DNA of 64,000 nt from Pedobacter sp. R20-19 (lineage in GTDB: Bacteria > Bacteroidota > Bacteroidia > Sphingobacteriales > Sphingobacteriaceae), in the NCBI RefSeq assembly GCF_000708265.2, contig NZ_JCKI01000002.1, positions 682,001 to 746,000 of the forward strand, given 5' to 3'. The notes beneath the pieces were generated by a model that saw nothing but the letters and a program-made list of their open reading frames with translations, was not told where the DNA came from and searched no databases. The position numbers and the translations under genes were made by a program. This document shows, piece after piece, positions 8,884-17,958 of this stretch. Each line of letters starts with the position of its first letter. The first letter of the stretch is position 1.

Positions 8884-9657
8884 CTAAAGCTTATTTGAGG
8901 GGAACTGGTTCAGCCATTTTTTTAACTGGGAAGATTTTTCCCTGCTAAGGGTAATTGCTTCGCCCTCAGAAGGCGATAACTCAATCTTGAGCTGACTGTT
9001 AAAGAAAAGGTGTATTTTGTGGATCGATTTTAATGATACGATATATTGTCGGCTTGCCCTGAAAAATACATCAGGATCAAGTTCCTTTTCCAGATTCTCT
9101 AACGTTTGCTCGATCACATAGCGCTTATTGTCGAAGGTATGCAGAAAAGTGGTTTTATTCTCGGATGAAAAATAAGCAATTACACTGGTCATCACCAGCA
9201 CGTAGGTATCCCGATAAAAAACCAGAAACCTGTTGCGGTAAGATATTTCTCTGACCTGTAACTCCCTTAAGGTCTGCAAAAGTAAATCATTGGTGTGCCG
9301 GTCTTTTGGTGCCGCCTTTCTTAAACTTTTAGAAAGTTTATCTACATCAAGAGGTTTTAAAAGGTAATCTATTCCGTTTACCTCGAAGGCTTTTAACGCA
9401 TATTCATCATAAGCGGTAATGAAAACCACAGGTGCAGTAATTTCAACATGATTAAATATTTCAAAGCTTAGTCCATCTGTAAGCCTGATATCCATAAAAA
9501 TAAGGTCTGGTTGTAGGTGTCCCTGAAACCAAATGATACTATCTTGAACAGTTTGTAAGCGATCTACCACCATTATGCTGCTATCTAGCTGGTGAAGCAT
9601 TTTTTCGAGTCTCAACACATTTGGCAACTCATCTTCAATGATCAAAACACTTGGCAT
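8884..9657 (-). CDS. LytTR-family response regulator
   Basis: A 257-residue protein with an N-terminal receiver domain (acidic pair near residues 8-9, phosphoacceptor Asp56 in FMDIRL, conserved Lys in LLKPLD near 102) and a C-terminal LytTR DNA-binding domain (about 150-250) containing FRASRQYIVSL. It is the last gene of the efflux operon and starts 10 bases after its partner kinase. It probably controls the RND operon and the nearby barrel gene, since both have paired direct repeats of LytTR-like spacing upstream. The target assignment is inference. Confidence 0.92.
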   Translation of the reverse strand: MPSVLIIEDELPNVLRLEKMLHQLDSSIMVVDRLQTVQDSIIWFQGHLQPDLIFMDIRLTDGLSFEIFNHVEITAPVVFITAYDEYALKAFEVNGIDYLLKPLDVDKLSKSLRKAAPKDRHTNDLLLQTLRELQVREISYRNRFLVFYRDTYVLVMTSVIAYFSSENKTTFLHTFDNKRYVIEQTLENLEKELDPDVFFRASRQYIVSLKSIHKIHLFFNSQLKIELSPSEGEAITLSREKSSQLKKWLNQFPSNKL

Positions 9658-9667
9658 AGAATAGTGA

Positions 9668-10714
9668 TTAGGGTTTTAACGTAATCAATGGTATAGAAAC
9701 GGTGAAGGTTTCCTGGGTTTCGGTGATTAATAGTTGTTTTTGTCCCATCAGTCGGTATCGCTCATTAATATTCTTTAAACCGATCTCGCTGCTATAGGCA
9801 TTCTTATTTTTGAGCATTTTATTATTTTCTACAATGATATGGCTATCTGTGCTGAAATAGATGTTTATTTTTAAGGGTAGCCTGGTGCTAAAAACATTGT
9901 GCTTAATGGCATTTTCTATCAGCAGCTGGAGTGTAAGAGGGGGTAAACCAAGGGTATCAATATCTTCGTGTCCGGCTATTTCAACAATAATCCCATCGCC
10001 ATAACGGATTTGATAAAGATACAGGTAGGCGGCTATAAATTCCAATTCTTCTCTTAATGAAATGAGGTCTTTCAATCTGTTTGCCAGCATATATCGGTAA
10101 ATGGAAGAAAGATTGGCCAGATAAGTTGTCGCGGTTTTCGGTTCATCCTCAATAAGTGCGGTAACAATGCTCAGGTTATTAAAAAGAAAATGGGGGTCAA
10201 GCTGAAGCTTTAGCGCTTCTAGCTGTGCCTGTGTAGTATGTTGCTGTAGCTCAAGAGATTTTAAACTGGCATCATTCCATCGATGAAAAAAATAGGCTGC
10301 GGCAAATACAACAGTGGTAAGCAGAGAAAAAATGGTTCCTACAATTAGTGCCTGCCTGAACATCAGTTCATCATAAAGAAAGCGAACGGGTAGCCTGATA
10401 ATAAAAAACAAATTCAAAATGAGGTAGATCAGGCCAATGTGCAGCAGGAACTGGATCAGAAACCTCATGGCAATATGCCCTTCCCAGCTGTAAAATCGAT
10501 TTATAAAACTGGTGAGCTGAATCCCGGTTTCAAATAATGCAGCAGCATAAGCAATGGCCAGTACAAGCTCCAGTACAAAATCCACACTAAAAAAATATTG
10601 CAAACCGGAGTGTTCTGGCTCATATGGATTAATTAAAAAAATGACGAGATACAACAGCATCCCGAATCCTGGGTAACCATAGCGCCGGAATATGTTATAA
10701 TTCTGTTTGTACAT
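9668..10714 (-). CDS. LytS/YehU-type sensor histidine kinase
   Basis: Four membrane segments fill the first half, followed by a short coiled linker, the His_kinase motif LQLDPHFLFNN (phospho-His at about residue 175) and an ATP-binding domain with an N-box LLIENAIKHN and a G-box ending IGLKNINERY. I chose the ATG at 10714 (348 residues). The reading frame extends to a TTG at 10801, but that would overlap the end of the TolC-like gene by 47 bases. It sits between the efflux genes and the LytTR regulator and most likely phosphorylates that regulator. Confidence 0.88.
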   Translation of the reverse strand: MYKQNYNIFRRYGYPGFGMLLYLVIFLINPYEPEHSGLQYFFSVDFVLELVLAIAYAAALFETGIQLTSFINRFYSWEGHIAMRFLIQFLLHIGLIYLILNLFFIIRLPVRFLYDELMFRQALIVGTIFSLLTTVVFAAAYFFHRWNDASLKSLELQQHTTQAQLEALKLQLDPHFLFNNLSIVTALIEDEPKTATTYLANLSSIYRYMLANRLKDLISLREELEFIAAYLYLYQIRYGDGIIVEIAGHEDIDTLGLPPLTLQLLIENAIKHNVFSTRLPLKINIYFSTDSHIIVENNKMLKNKNAYSSEIGLKNINERYRLMGQKQLLITETQETFTVSIPLITLKP

Positions 10715-10754
10715 CTTTTCCAGTAAAGTTAAATCTCTTTTATCAGAAAATAAG

Positions 10755-12101
10755 TCAATTCTCAAATTTGTTCTTTCCAGATATGTTTTCCAGTTCGGCA
10801 ATGGCTATGGCCTGTTGCAATTTTGCGGTGTACAGATCAGTTTCTGCTTGTGAAAGTTTTACTTTTGTTTCTAATATTGCGGTGTTGATTTCAAATCCGG
10901 CAGTCAACCTGTCTTGCTGTTCTTTTAATTCATCCTGACGAAAGGATACCGCTTTGCCAGCGGCGGTAATTAAGGCATTGCATTGCGCCACTTTTCTGGA
11001 TAACCGATCAATCGATAACCCAATTTGCTGCTGGGTGTAGGCCATATTTTCTTCCGCTTGTTTTAATTGTGCCTGCCGCTGATTTTTTATTTCACGGTTT
11101 GTAAAAAGATCCTGAAGGTTCCATTTCAGGCTGATGCCGACATATGGACTACTTACCGGGAGGATTGGGCTTCCTTGTTGCCTATAGTATCCAGCCACAA
11201 TTCCGAAATCTGGCAGGTTGCCCTGTTTAACTGCTTTTATCCCTAATAGGGCCTTCTCCTTATTCAGTCTGGCTATTTCCAAATCGGGATTAAGTATGGC
11301 ACTGCTGCGGTAATCATTTATTAATATACCTTTTTCATTCCATGAGGGTTCCTCTAGGTTTAGTTTTTGCAGCTTAATACCTGTTAGACTACTCATTTCA
11401 GAAAGATAATCCTGAAGCTGCAAGTCAGTTTTCATCAAAGCCTGTTCCTCATTGGCGATATCAGCCCGGAGTCCGGCAAGGCCAGCAGCGGTAACGGTAA
11501 CTGCCATGCGTGATGTTTCTCCATCAGTAAGTTTTGCTTTTGCAAGTTCAATGCGGAGCTTTCCAGATTCGGATGTTTTACGCAAAATTAAAGCACTATA
11601 AAATAGTTGTTCCACCTGTAGTGTCAGTTGCAGCGCAGTTTGTGTACTTTCCTGTCTGGCAATTTGAATATCAGTCTGATCAATGGTCATTGCGGTACCC
11701 AGTTTGGCTTGTTGTGTAATGGGTTGATAAAGGTTAAAGCCGACATTATAATTGCCTTTTTCGCCGATTTTAAACCTTGTATCCTGTGCAGGTAAAAGTT
11801 GTGCTGCACCATTTCCGGTATTAATCATTCCTATCGTTCCGGCCGGAATAGAAATATCTGGCAACATGAAATTATATTGATAGCTTCCATCTATTGTAAA
11901 AGAAGGGAATCTTTTAATTCCATCTTCGTGCAGTTTGCTGGTTTTTTCTAAAACCTGGTACTGCCTGATGTTAAGCTGATGGCTGTTTTTTTTTGCCGCA
12001 TCGATCAGCTGATGAATTGAATATGCCGTTTGTGCCTTGCTGTTGTAACAGATGAGGCATAAAAGTATCACCCGCCAACTGTTTTTAATCTGATTAATCA
12101 T
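10755..12101 (-). CDS. TolC-family outer-membrane efflux protein
   Basis: A 448-residue protein with a signal peptide (about 1-23, ending NSKAQ) and two long helical repeats rich in Ala, Gln, Glu and Lys, the usual OEP duplication of TolC-like channels. Short strands such as YQYNFMLPD and PYVGISLKW match the beta-barrel part. It forms the outer-membrane exit duct of the RND pump encoded just upstream, and the genes overlap by 8 bases, implying translational coupling. Its length is normal. No lipobox is visible, so it is anchored by the barrel alone. Confidence 0.9.
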   Translation of the reverse strand: MINQIKNSWRVILLCLICYNSKAQTAYSIHQLIDAAKKNSHQLNIRQYQVLEKTSKLHEDGIKRFPSFTIDGSYQYNFMLPDISIPAGTIGMINTGNGAAQLLPAQDTRFKIGEKGNYNVGFNLYQPITQQAKLGTAMTIDQTDIQIARQESTQTALQLTLQVEQLFYSALILRKTSESGKLRIELAKAKLTDGETSRMAVTVTAAGLAGLRADIANEEQALMKTDLQLQDYLSEMSSLTGIKLQKLNLEEPSWNEKGILINDYRSSAILNPDLEIARLNKEKALLGIKAVKQGNLPDFGIVAGYYRQQGSPILPVSSPYVGISLKWNLQDLFTNREIKNQRQAQLKQAEENMAYTQQQIGLSIDRLSRKVAQCNALITAAGKAVSFRQDELKEQQDRLTAGFEINTAILETKVKLSQAETDLYTAKLQQAIAIAELENISGKNKFEN

Positions 12102-15100
12102 TTTGAATTATATTTTGATGTTGACTATGGATTTCTTGTTTGTCACCAGCGTTTACCCAGCCAATATACATTACGGGTACGGTAAGCAAGGCCATAATCA
12201 TGCTCCAGATGACGCCGAAAGCAAGTACGCTTGCCAGTGGTGCCCACATGGGCGAACCTGATATAATCATCGGCAGTACACCAACCGCCGCCGCCATGGC
12301 CGTGAGGAAAATTGGGCGGAGCCTCCTTTTGGCAGATTCAGTGGCAGCGGTTCGGATATTCATGCCATGCTGAATCAGGATATTGGTGTAATCAACCAGA
12401 ATGATTGCGTTACGGACTACAATCCCCGATAGGGCAATTAAGCCAATAAATGCGGTAAAACTGAAATTATTACCCGTGATGGCCAACCCTAGTATTGCAC
12501 CGAAAAGACTTAACGGGATTGTGGCCATAATGATCAGCACCTCTTTAAAGTTTTTAAACTGGAACATCAGAATGAAAAAAATGAGTACCAAACTGGTTCC
12601 AAGTGCAGTGTACATATCTGCTTCCACTTCTTCCTTTCCACCTTCTTCACCTCCGTATTCAATATGGTATCCTGCCTGAAGCTTTAGTGCATTTATTGCA
12701 GGTTTGATCTGTTCAAGCAGTTCGGCTGGCAGTATATGTGCCTCCGTTTCGCTTTGAACCGTAAGCGTACGGATGCCATTGCGGTGCATGATGTTTCCGC
12801 TTTGCCACTGCGGTAACAGGGTTGCGATTTGCCTGAGTGGTATTTGTGCATTGTTTAATGGAGAAGAGAGGTAGATGTTTTCCAGATCATCTGTATTTCT
12901 TCGCACCTGCTGGTCTAATCGCAACCGGATATCTACCGGGTTGTTTCCTTCATAAATAGTAGAAATCGGTGCACCACTAAAACCCGTAAAAATAGCACTG
13001 GCAATATCTCCGGTAGTAAAGCCAAGTTGTCCGGCTTGCGGGTTAGGCGTAATCTGTATACCGTAATAATCTGATGCAAAATCATTACGCACCAGTTTAC
13101 TGCCATTTGCCCTTTTAATGATATTTGCCACCTGTGTACCGTATTCCTTAAGCGTATTGATATCGTCTCCAATAATCCTTACTTCTACAGGTGCTTTTAG
13201 GTCGTTTCCCTGCTGCATCTGCTTCACGTAAAAAGTTCCGTCAGGTATCAGAGCGCTCACTTTTGTGGTAAGTTCTTCAGCCATTTCTTCTGTGGTTTCG
13301 TTATTGGTTGTGGTAATCAATATTAACCCGTAATTGCTGGTTGGAACTTCAGGAGCAAAGTTGTAATAAAACCTGGGTGCTGATGTTCCGGAAAAGGCAG
13401 CATATGAAATGACTCTTTTATCTCTTTTGATCAGGTTTTCGGCCTGATTTATTGCCGCATGTGTCTTCTCTAGCTTGGTGCCGGTTGGCATCCAGAGTTC
13501 TACTATGAACTGGTTGCGTTCGGCAGGCGGAAAAAACAACTCACGAACACCGAATTTCATTACAATTCCGGTGAGCAGCACAAAAATGATACTGGTTAAC
13601 ATGGTCAGTTTTGGATGTTTGATACACCAATCCAAAGCTTTATTATATGTGTTTTGCATCCTCATGAGTACCGAAACCTTTGTTTTCTGATCGGCTTGTT
13701 GACCATCACTTAAGAAAGGATGATTTAGGCCTTTTTTAATGAAAGTATAACACAGCAGAGGGGTGAGGAACAGCGCTACAAAATAGGAGGCAATTAATGC
13801 CACTGCCACCGTAATAGGGAGGGTAAAAATAAACTCTCCGGTAGAACCCTTAATCAGTACCATGGGTAAAAAGGAAGCAATGATCGTAATCGTAGCCGCC
13901 AGAACCGGGATCAGCAAATCGTGTGCGCTGCGCCAGGCTGCTGTCCAGCGGTCAATACCTTCATCTAAAAGTTCAACATAATTGTCTGCGATCACGATGG
14001 CATCATCTACCACCATCCCCAGAACCAGTATCAATCCGGCAAGTGATACCTGGTGTAGTTCTATTCCCAGTGCATTCAGAATAGCGAAAGTAAGCGATAC
14101 TGTCATTGGGATAGCCAAAGCTGCCACGGATGCAATCCTGAAAGGTAAGAGCAGAATAACTACTACAATCACTGACAGTATAGCTAGGAAAAACTCCTTT
14201 ATAAAATGAGAAATATGATCATCCACCAATGTTGGCTGAGAGATTAATGTGGTCACCTTTATATTGCTTGGTATGCGTTGCTTCGATAAGGCAATCATAC
14301 GGTCTACTGCTCTTCCAAAAGCTACGATATTATTACCTTCATGCATTTGAATAGATAGCAATATGGCTTTATTTCCGTTTACACTGATGATACTTTCTGG
14401 CTCGGTATCTGTTCTTTTCAAACTGGCTATGTCGCCTAGTTTTACCGGGATACCAGTAGGTGAAAGCCCTAAAACCTGGTTGGCCAGGTCTGTTTCAGTA
14501 TGGAAATAGCCATTGGTATAAAGCGGAGTCTTACTACTTAAAGTTTTAATTTCTCCAGTGGCCGCAATGGTATTCTGTGATTGTAATACCTTTTCTACCT
14601 GCCTGAAATTGAGGCCATACTGCGCCAGTTTACCGGAGGTGGAAGAAACCACTATTTCTTCTTTCTGATCTCCAATGCGCTTCACTTTTGAAGTTTGCTT
14701 CAAAGTGCGAATCAGGTCTTCTACCTTTTGGGCGTATCCACTTAATTCTTTATAACTTGCCTGGTTGCTTTCCAGTGCAATCACCACAGCTTCCGTATCA
14801 CCAAAATCAGAATCAACGATTGGTCCCTGAATACCTTGCGGCAGTTCTGATGCTTTGGTAACCAACAACTGGTGGCGGAGCTTGCTCCAAAAAATGTCTG
14901 GCTGCTTAACTGATTCTGTGAGTTCGACATTAATTACAACTATGCCATCTTTAGAGGTGGAATATGTTTTTGTTTTATCTACCTCATCATATTGGAAAAG
15001 TTGCTGTTCCAGTTTTTTGGTCAGCTGCTCCTCCACCTGTGCAGATGAAGCTCCGGGAAATCCGGCCAGAACAAGCCCCTGCCGAATGGTAATTTTTGGA

Positions 15101-15210
15101 TCTTCCCTGCGGGGCATATTAACCAATGAGTTGATGCCGACAGCAAATAGCGACAGCAAAACCGCCAGCGTGAGGTGCTTATATTTAAGCGCTGCTTCTA
15201 TGAAATTCAT
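12094..15210 (-). CDS. RND-family efflux transporter (inner-membrane pump)
   Basis: A 1038-residue protein of the AcrB/MexB/CzcA superfamily, with one membrane segment, a large periplasmic loop, a cluster of membrane segments, a second periplasmic loop and a final cluster. The TM4 motif LGMVVDDAIVIADN supplies the charged residues of proton relay. It lacks the metal-specific motifs I would expect in CzcA, and it resembles the bacteroidotal multidrug branch related to HAE1. It works as an inner-membrane proton/drug antiporter with the adaptor (gene before, 4-base gap) and the TolC-like duct (gene after, overlapping). The cargo is unknown. Confidence 0.93.
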   Translation of the reverse strand: MNFIEAALKYKHLTLAVLLSLFAVGINSLVNMPRREDPKITIRQGLVLAGFPGASSAQVEEQLTKKLEQQLFQYDEVDKTKTYSTSKDGIVVINVELTESVKQPDIFWSKLRHQLLVTKASELPQGIQGPIVDSDFGDTEAVVIALESNQASYKELSGYAQKVEDLIRTLKQTSKVKRIGDQKEEIVVSSTSGKLAQYGLNFRQVEKVLQSQNTIAATGEIKTLSSKTPLYTNGYFHTETDLANQVLGLSPTGIPVKLGDIASLKRTDTEPESIISVNGNKAILLSIQMHEGNNIVAFGRAVDRMIALSKQRIPSNIKVTTLISQPTLVDDHISHFIKEFFLAILSVIVVVILLLPFRIASVAALAIPMTVSLTFAILNALGIELHQVSLAGLILVLGMVVDDAIVIADNYVELLDEGIDRWTAAWRSAHDLLIPVLAATITIIASFLPMVLIKGSTGEFIFTLPITVAVALIASYFVALFLTPLLCYTFIKKGLNHPFLSDGQQADQKTKVSVLMRMQNTYNKALDWCIKHPKLTMLTSIIFVLLTGIVMKFGVRELFFPPAERNQFIVELWMPTGTKLEKTHAAINQAENLIKRDKRVISYAAFSGTSAPRFYYNFAPEVPTSNYGLILITTTNNETTEEMAEELTTKVSALIPDGTFYVKQMQQGNDLKAPVEVRIIGDDINTLKEYGTQVANIIKRANGSKLVRNDFASDYYGIQITPNPQAGQLGFTTGDIASAIFTGFSGAPISTIYEGNNPVDIRLRLDQQVRRNTDDLENIYLSSPLNNAQIPLRQIATLLPQWQSGNIMHRNGIRTLTVQSETEAHILPAELLEQIKPAINALKLQAGYHIEYGGEEGGKEEVEADMYTALGTSLVLIFFILMFQFKNFKEVLIIMATIPLSLFGAILGLAITGNNFSFTAFIGLIALSGIVVRNAIILVDYTNILIQHGMNIRTAATESAKRRLRPIFLTAMAAAVGVLPMIISGSPMWAPLASVLAFGVIWSMIMALLTVPVMYIGWVNAGDKQEIHSQHQNIIQND

Positions 15211-15214
15211 ATGA

Positions 15215-16276
15215 TTACTGTTCTATTTTGATAGGTGCACCATCATTTAAAGCATTTTGCCCTGAAATCACTATGGTTTCACCTGTGGATAAACCTGATA
15301 TAATTTCTACACGATTTGCAGACATTTTACCAAGGCTAATTTTTCGTTTAAAGGCACGGTGGCTTTTGAGGTCTGCCACATACACATAGCTTTGATTGCC
15401 GGGTTCATTTACAATACATTCCGGAACGATGTTAATACCGGTTTTGAAATGACCAGAGGAGATTCTAGTTTGGGCAATCATGCCAGGCCGGATGGCGAGA
15501 TCCTGATTATTGATTTCAATTTTCAAAGTAAAAGCCCTTGTAGTCGCATCAGCCAGGGCACCAACTTCCACTATTGTTCCTTTATAGTGCCTGTCTAATG
15601 CTTCAATATCTACGTCTGCCGACTGGCCTTTTTTCAAGCCTTTCAATTCTCCTTCAGGCACCAGGGCAGATACCTTTACTTTTGTAATGTCGGCCAATAC
15701 AAATAGTGGTGTTCCGGAAGCAATAATTTCTCCCACTTCTATATCCTTGCTGAGTAATATCCCACTAATAGGTGCATAAAGGCGGGTATCCTGAAGGTTT
15801 TTGACCGCTAGTTTTAGTTGTGTGCTGGCTTTTTGCAATGCAAAGTTTCCTTTGGTAAAGTCAAGTTCACTGATGCTGGATTTAGCATGCATAATTTTTA
15901 AACGGTCGAACTGATCTTTGGCTTCATTTAATTCTACTTCCGTCAGTTGCTTGTTTAATATATAATTGGTTGATTCCAGGCTGGCTACCAAACTTCCCTT
16001 TGAAACCGCTTGCCCGGGTAAAAAGTTGATCTCACTGATTTTACCTGGTACCATGAATCCGAGTTTAACGGTAGCGTTTCCTTCAATATTTCCACTAAGT
16101 ACAAGATCCTGGTCTGTTTTGGTGGTTATCAGTTTTTCTGTTTTAACCCTAATTGCTTGTATGGATAAGTGTTCGGATTTCTCGTCCTGATTACCACATG
16201 CCACCAGAAGAAGGGAGAGCATTGAAATGATCAGCGCATTTCCTCCAGCCTTTTTTATGCTGCTTATAAGTTTCAT
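15215..16276 (-). CDS. RND periplasmic adaptor lipoprotein (membrane fusion protein)
   Basis: First gene of the efflux operon. A lipoprotein signal with lipobox LLVACG (Cys27) precedes a biotinyl-lipoyl-like domain (GFMVPGKISEINFLPGQ near 68-84), a short helical hairpin (about 105-150), a barrel-sandwich strand set (LYAPISGILLSKDIEVGE) and a C-terminal membrane-proximal domain. I chose the ATG at 16276; a TTG at 16297 would add seven residues ahead of the signal peptide. The adaptor links the RND pump to the outer-membrane channel in the periplasm. A promoter core and two LytTR-like repeats lie 15-95 bases upstream. Confidence 0.9.
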   Translation of the reverse strand: MKLISSIKKAGGNALIISMLSLLLVACGNQDEKSEHLSIQAIRVKTEKLITTKTDQDLVLSGNIEGNATVKLGFMVPGKISEINFLPGQAVSKGSLVASLESTNYILNKQLTEVELNEAKDQFDRLKIMHAKSSISELDFTKGNFALQKASTQLKLAVKNLQDTRLYAPISGILLSKDIEVGEIIASGTPLFVLADITKVKVSALVPEGELKGLKKGQSADVDIEALDRHYKGTIVEVGALADATTRAFTLKIEINNQDLAIRPGMIAQTRISSGHFKTGINIVPECIVNEPGNQSYVYVADLKSHRAFKRKISLGKMSANRVEIISGLSTGETIVISGQNALNDGAPIKIEQ

Positions 16277-16290
16277 ATTGCCTGTATTTA

Positions 16291-16371
16291 TTGGCAAAGA
16301 TGATAGAAAGCCTTTTGATTAAAGCCCTGTACTGACTGAACTGACAAAAATGATGACTGAAGTTACCAAAA
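16291..16371 (-). promoter_or_regulatory. RND operon promoter with paired 21-bp-period repeats
   Basis: The core ttggcaaagatg (16291-16302, reading CATCTTTGCCAA towards the operon) is shared with the barrel gene promoter. Upstream are two direct repeats, gactgaactgacaaaa (16334-16349) and gactgaagttaccaaaa (16355-16371), 21 bases apart, two helical turns. This is the geometry expected of a LytTR dimer site and suggests autoregulation by the operon's own regulator. The rest of the gap to 16623, before the divergent MFS gene, shows no other feature. Confidence 0.55.
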
Positions 16372-16623
16372 GGCTAAACTTTAGTTTTTTTAAATTCATT
16401 TTTTTAGCGCCGATGAAGACAAATGACTAACCTTTTTAAGAATCTTTTATGAAACTTTAGGTATTTATTTAGCAATTCTAAACACCTGGAAATAAGCTTT
16501 GTAGATATGAAGAAAAATTAATGTGATGCCAGAAATTTTATTTAATTGATTTTCAATGAATTAAAAATTCAGCTGAAAAATATTGATGAACAATTTAACC
16601 TGGTAATCTGTTCATGATGCCGT

Positions 16624-17841
16624 ATGAGCAACCCACAAACCACTGCCCCGGTAGATAAGAAGATTATCTGGCCGCTACAATCCCTTAATTTTTTTATGGC
16701 AGACCTCCAGGCTGGTGTGGGACCATTTCTTGGTATCTTCTTACTGGCCCATGGCTGGAAAAGCGGATTGATTGGTTCTGTTATGACTATTGGTGGGGTG
16801 GCAGGCATGATCATGACGATTCCTGCTGGTGCACTGATCGATGCCACTAAAAGAAAACGGTTTTATGTGGTCATCTCTGCCGTTTTTACCATCCTTGCTT
16901 CGTGCATTGTATTGTTTACACAAGAATTTTGGCTGGTGAGTATCTCGCAGGTGGCTACTGCTATTGCAGGTTCAGTTATTGCCCCGGCAATGATTGCGAT
17001 TACCCTGGGGATTGTGAAGCAAAAGGGATTTAATCGGCAGAATGGACATAATCAGGCTTTTAACCATGCGGGTAATGTAGTGGGCTCTGCACTTTCAGGC
17101 TACCTGGGGTATAAATTTGGTATGCCCGCGATTTTTCTATTGGCAGCACTTTTTGGTTTATTATCAATTATAGCAGTGCTGTTGATTCCTGCAAAGGCTA
17201 TTGATGACCAAGCCGCAAGAGGGATGAAAGAGGGGAGCCCGGACGAGCAGGCCACTGGATTTAAAGTGCTTTTGACGTGTAAGCCTTTATTAATTCTGGC
17301 TGCGGCACTGGCTTTATTTCATTTGGGTAATGGTGCCATGCTTCCGCTATATGGTCTGGCAGCTGCAGCAAAAGATCAGGAAAATGCTTCTATGTTTGTG
17401 GCGATGACGATTATCATTGCACAATTAGTGATGATTGGAACTTCATTAATTGCCATGCGAATGGCTGAAAAAAGTGGTTTTTGGCTAGTCTTATTAATTT
17501 CCTTTATTTCTCTGCCTATACGTGGTTTTATCGCCGCCTACCTTCATAGCCACATTGGCATTTATCCGGTTCAGGTATTAGATGGTATTGGTGCAGGTTT
17601 ACAAAGTGTAGCGGTTCCCGGTTTAGTGGCACATATTTTAAACGGTACAGGGCGGGTGAATATTGGTCAGGGTGCAGTGATGACCGTTCAGGGATTAGGT
17701 GCTTCTTTAAGTCCGGCCATTGGAGGTTGGATAGCTGAAGGAATGGGGTATAATCCAGCTTTTTTAATTCTGGGAAGTTTCGCTGCGGGCTCAATTTTGT
17801 TGTGGTTAATTTTTGCTAAAAGCCTTAAAGCAGCAGGTTAA
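16624..17841 (+). CDS. major facilitator superfamily transporter
   Basis: A 405-residue protein with about 12 membrane segments and an MFS motif-A-like loop between TM2 and TM3 (GALIDATKRKRFY). The central cytoplasmic loop (about residues 195-220) separates the two six-helix halves. It is divergent from the efflux operon and 117 bases ahead of the ArsB-like permease. No substrate-specific motif is recognisable to me; it could be a drug or metabolite exporter. The family call is secure, the cargo unknown. Confidence 0.88.
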   Translation: MSNPQTTAPVDKKIIWPLQSLNFFMADLQAGVGPFLGIFLLAHGWKSGLIGSVMTIGGVAGMIMTIPAGALIDATKRKRFYVVISAVFTILASCIVLFTQEFWLVSISQVATAIAGSVIAPAMIAITLGIVKQKGFNRQNGHNQAFNHAGNVVGSALSGYLGYKFGMPAIFLLAALFGLLSIIAVLLIPAKAIDDQAARGMKEGSPDEQATGFKVLLTCKPLLILAAALALFHLGNGAMLPLYGLAAAAKDQENASMFVAMTIIIAQLVMIGTSLIAMRMAEKSGFWLVLLISFISLPIRGFIAAYLHSHIGIYPVQVLDGIGAGLQSVAVPGLVAHILNGTGRVNIGQGAVMTVQGLGASLSPAIGGWIAEGMGYNPAFLILGSFAAGSILLWLIFAKSLKAAG

Positions 17842-17958
17842 GTAGTTGATTCCATCAGCAGCCATTATAACTTCATACTTACCTCATACAAAAACATTAT
17901 TTTTGGGCATGCAGTTCTCTAATTTGCAAGCCAAACCTCTTAACTATCGAAGTATAAC

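Noticed and set aside
10715..10801. TTG start for the LytS-type kinase
   Set aside because: It would overlap the TolC-like gene by 47 bases, and an ATG at 10714 starts the protein just before the first membrane segment.
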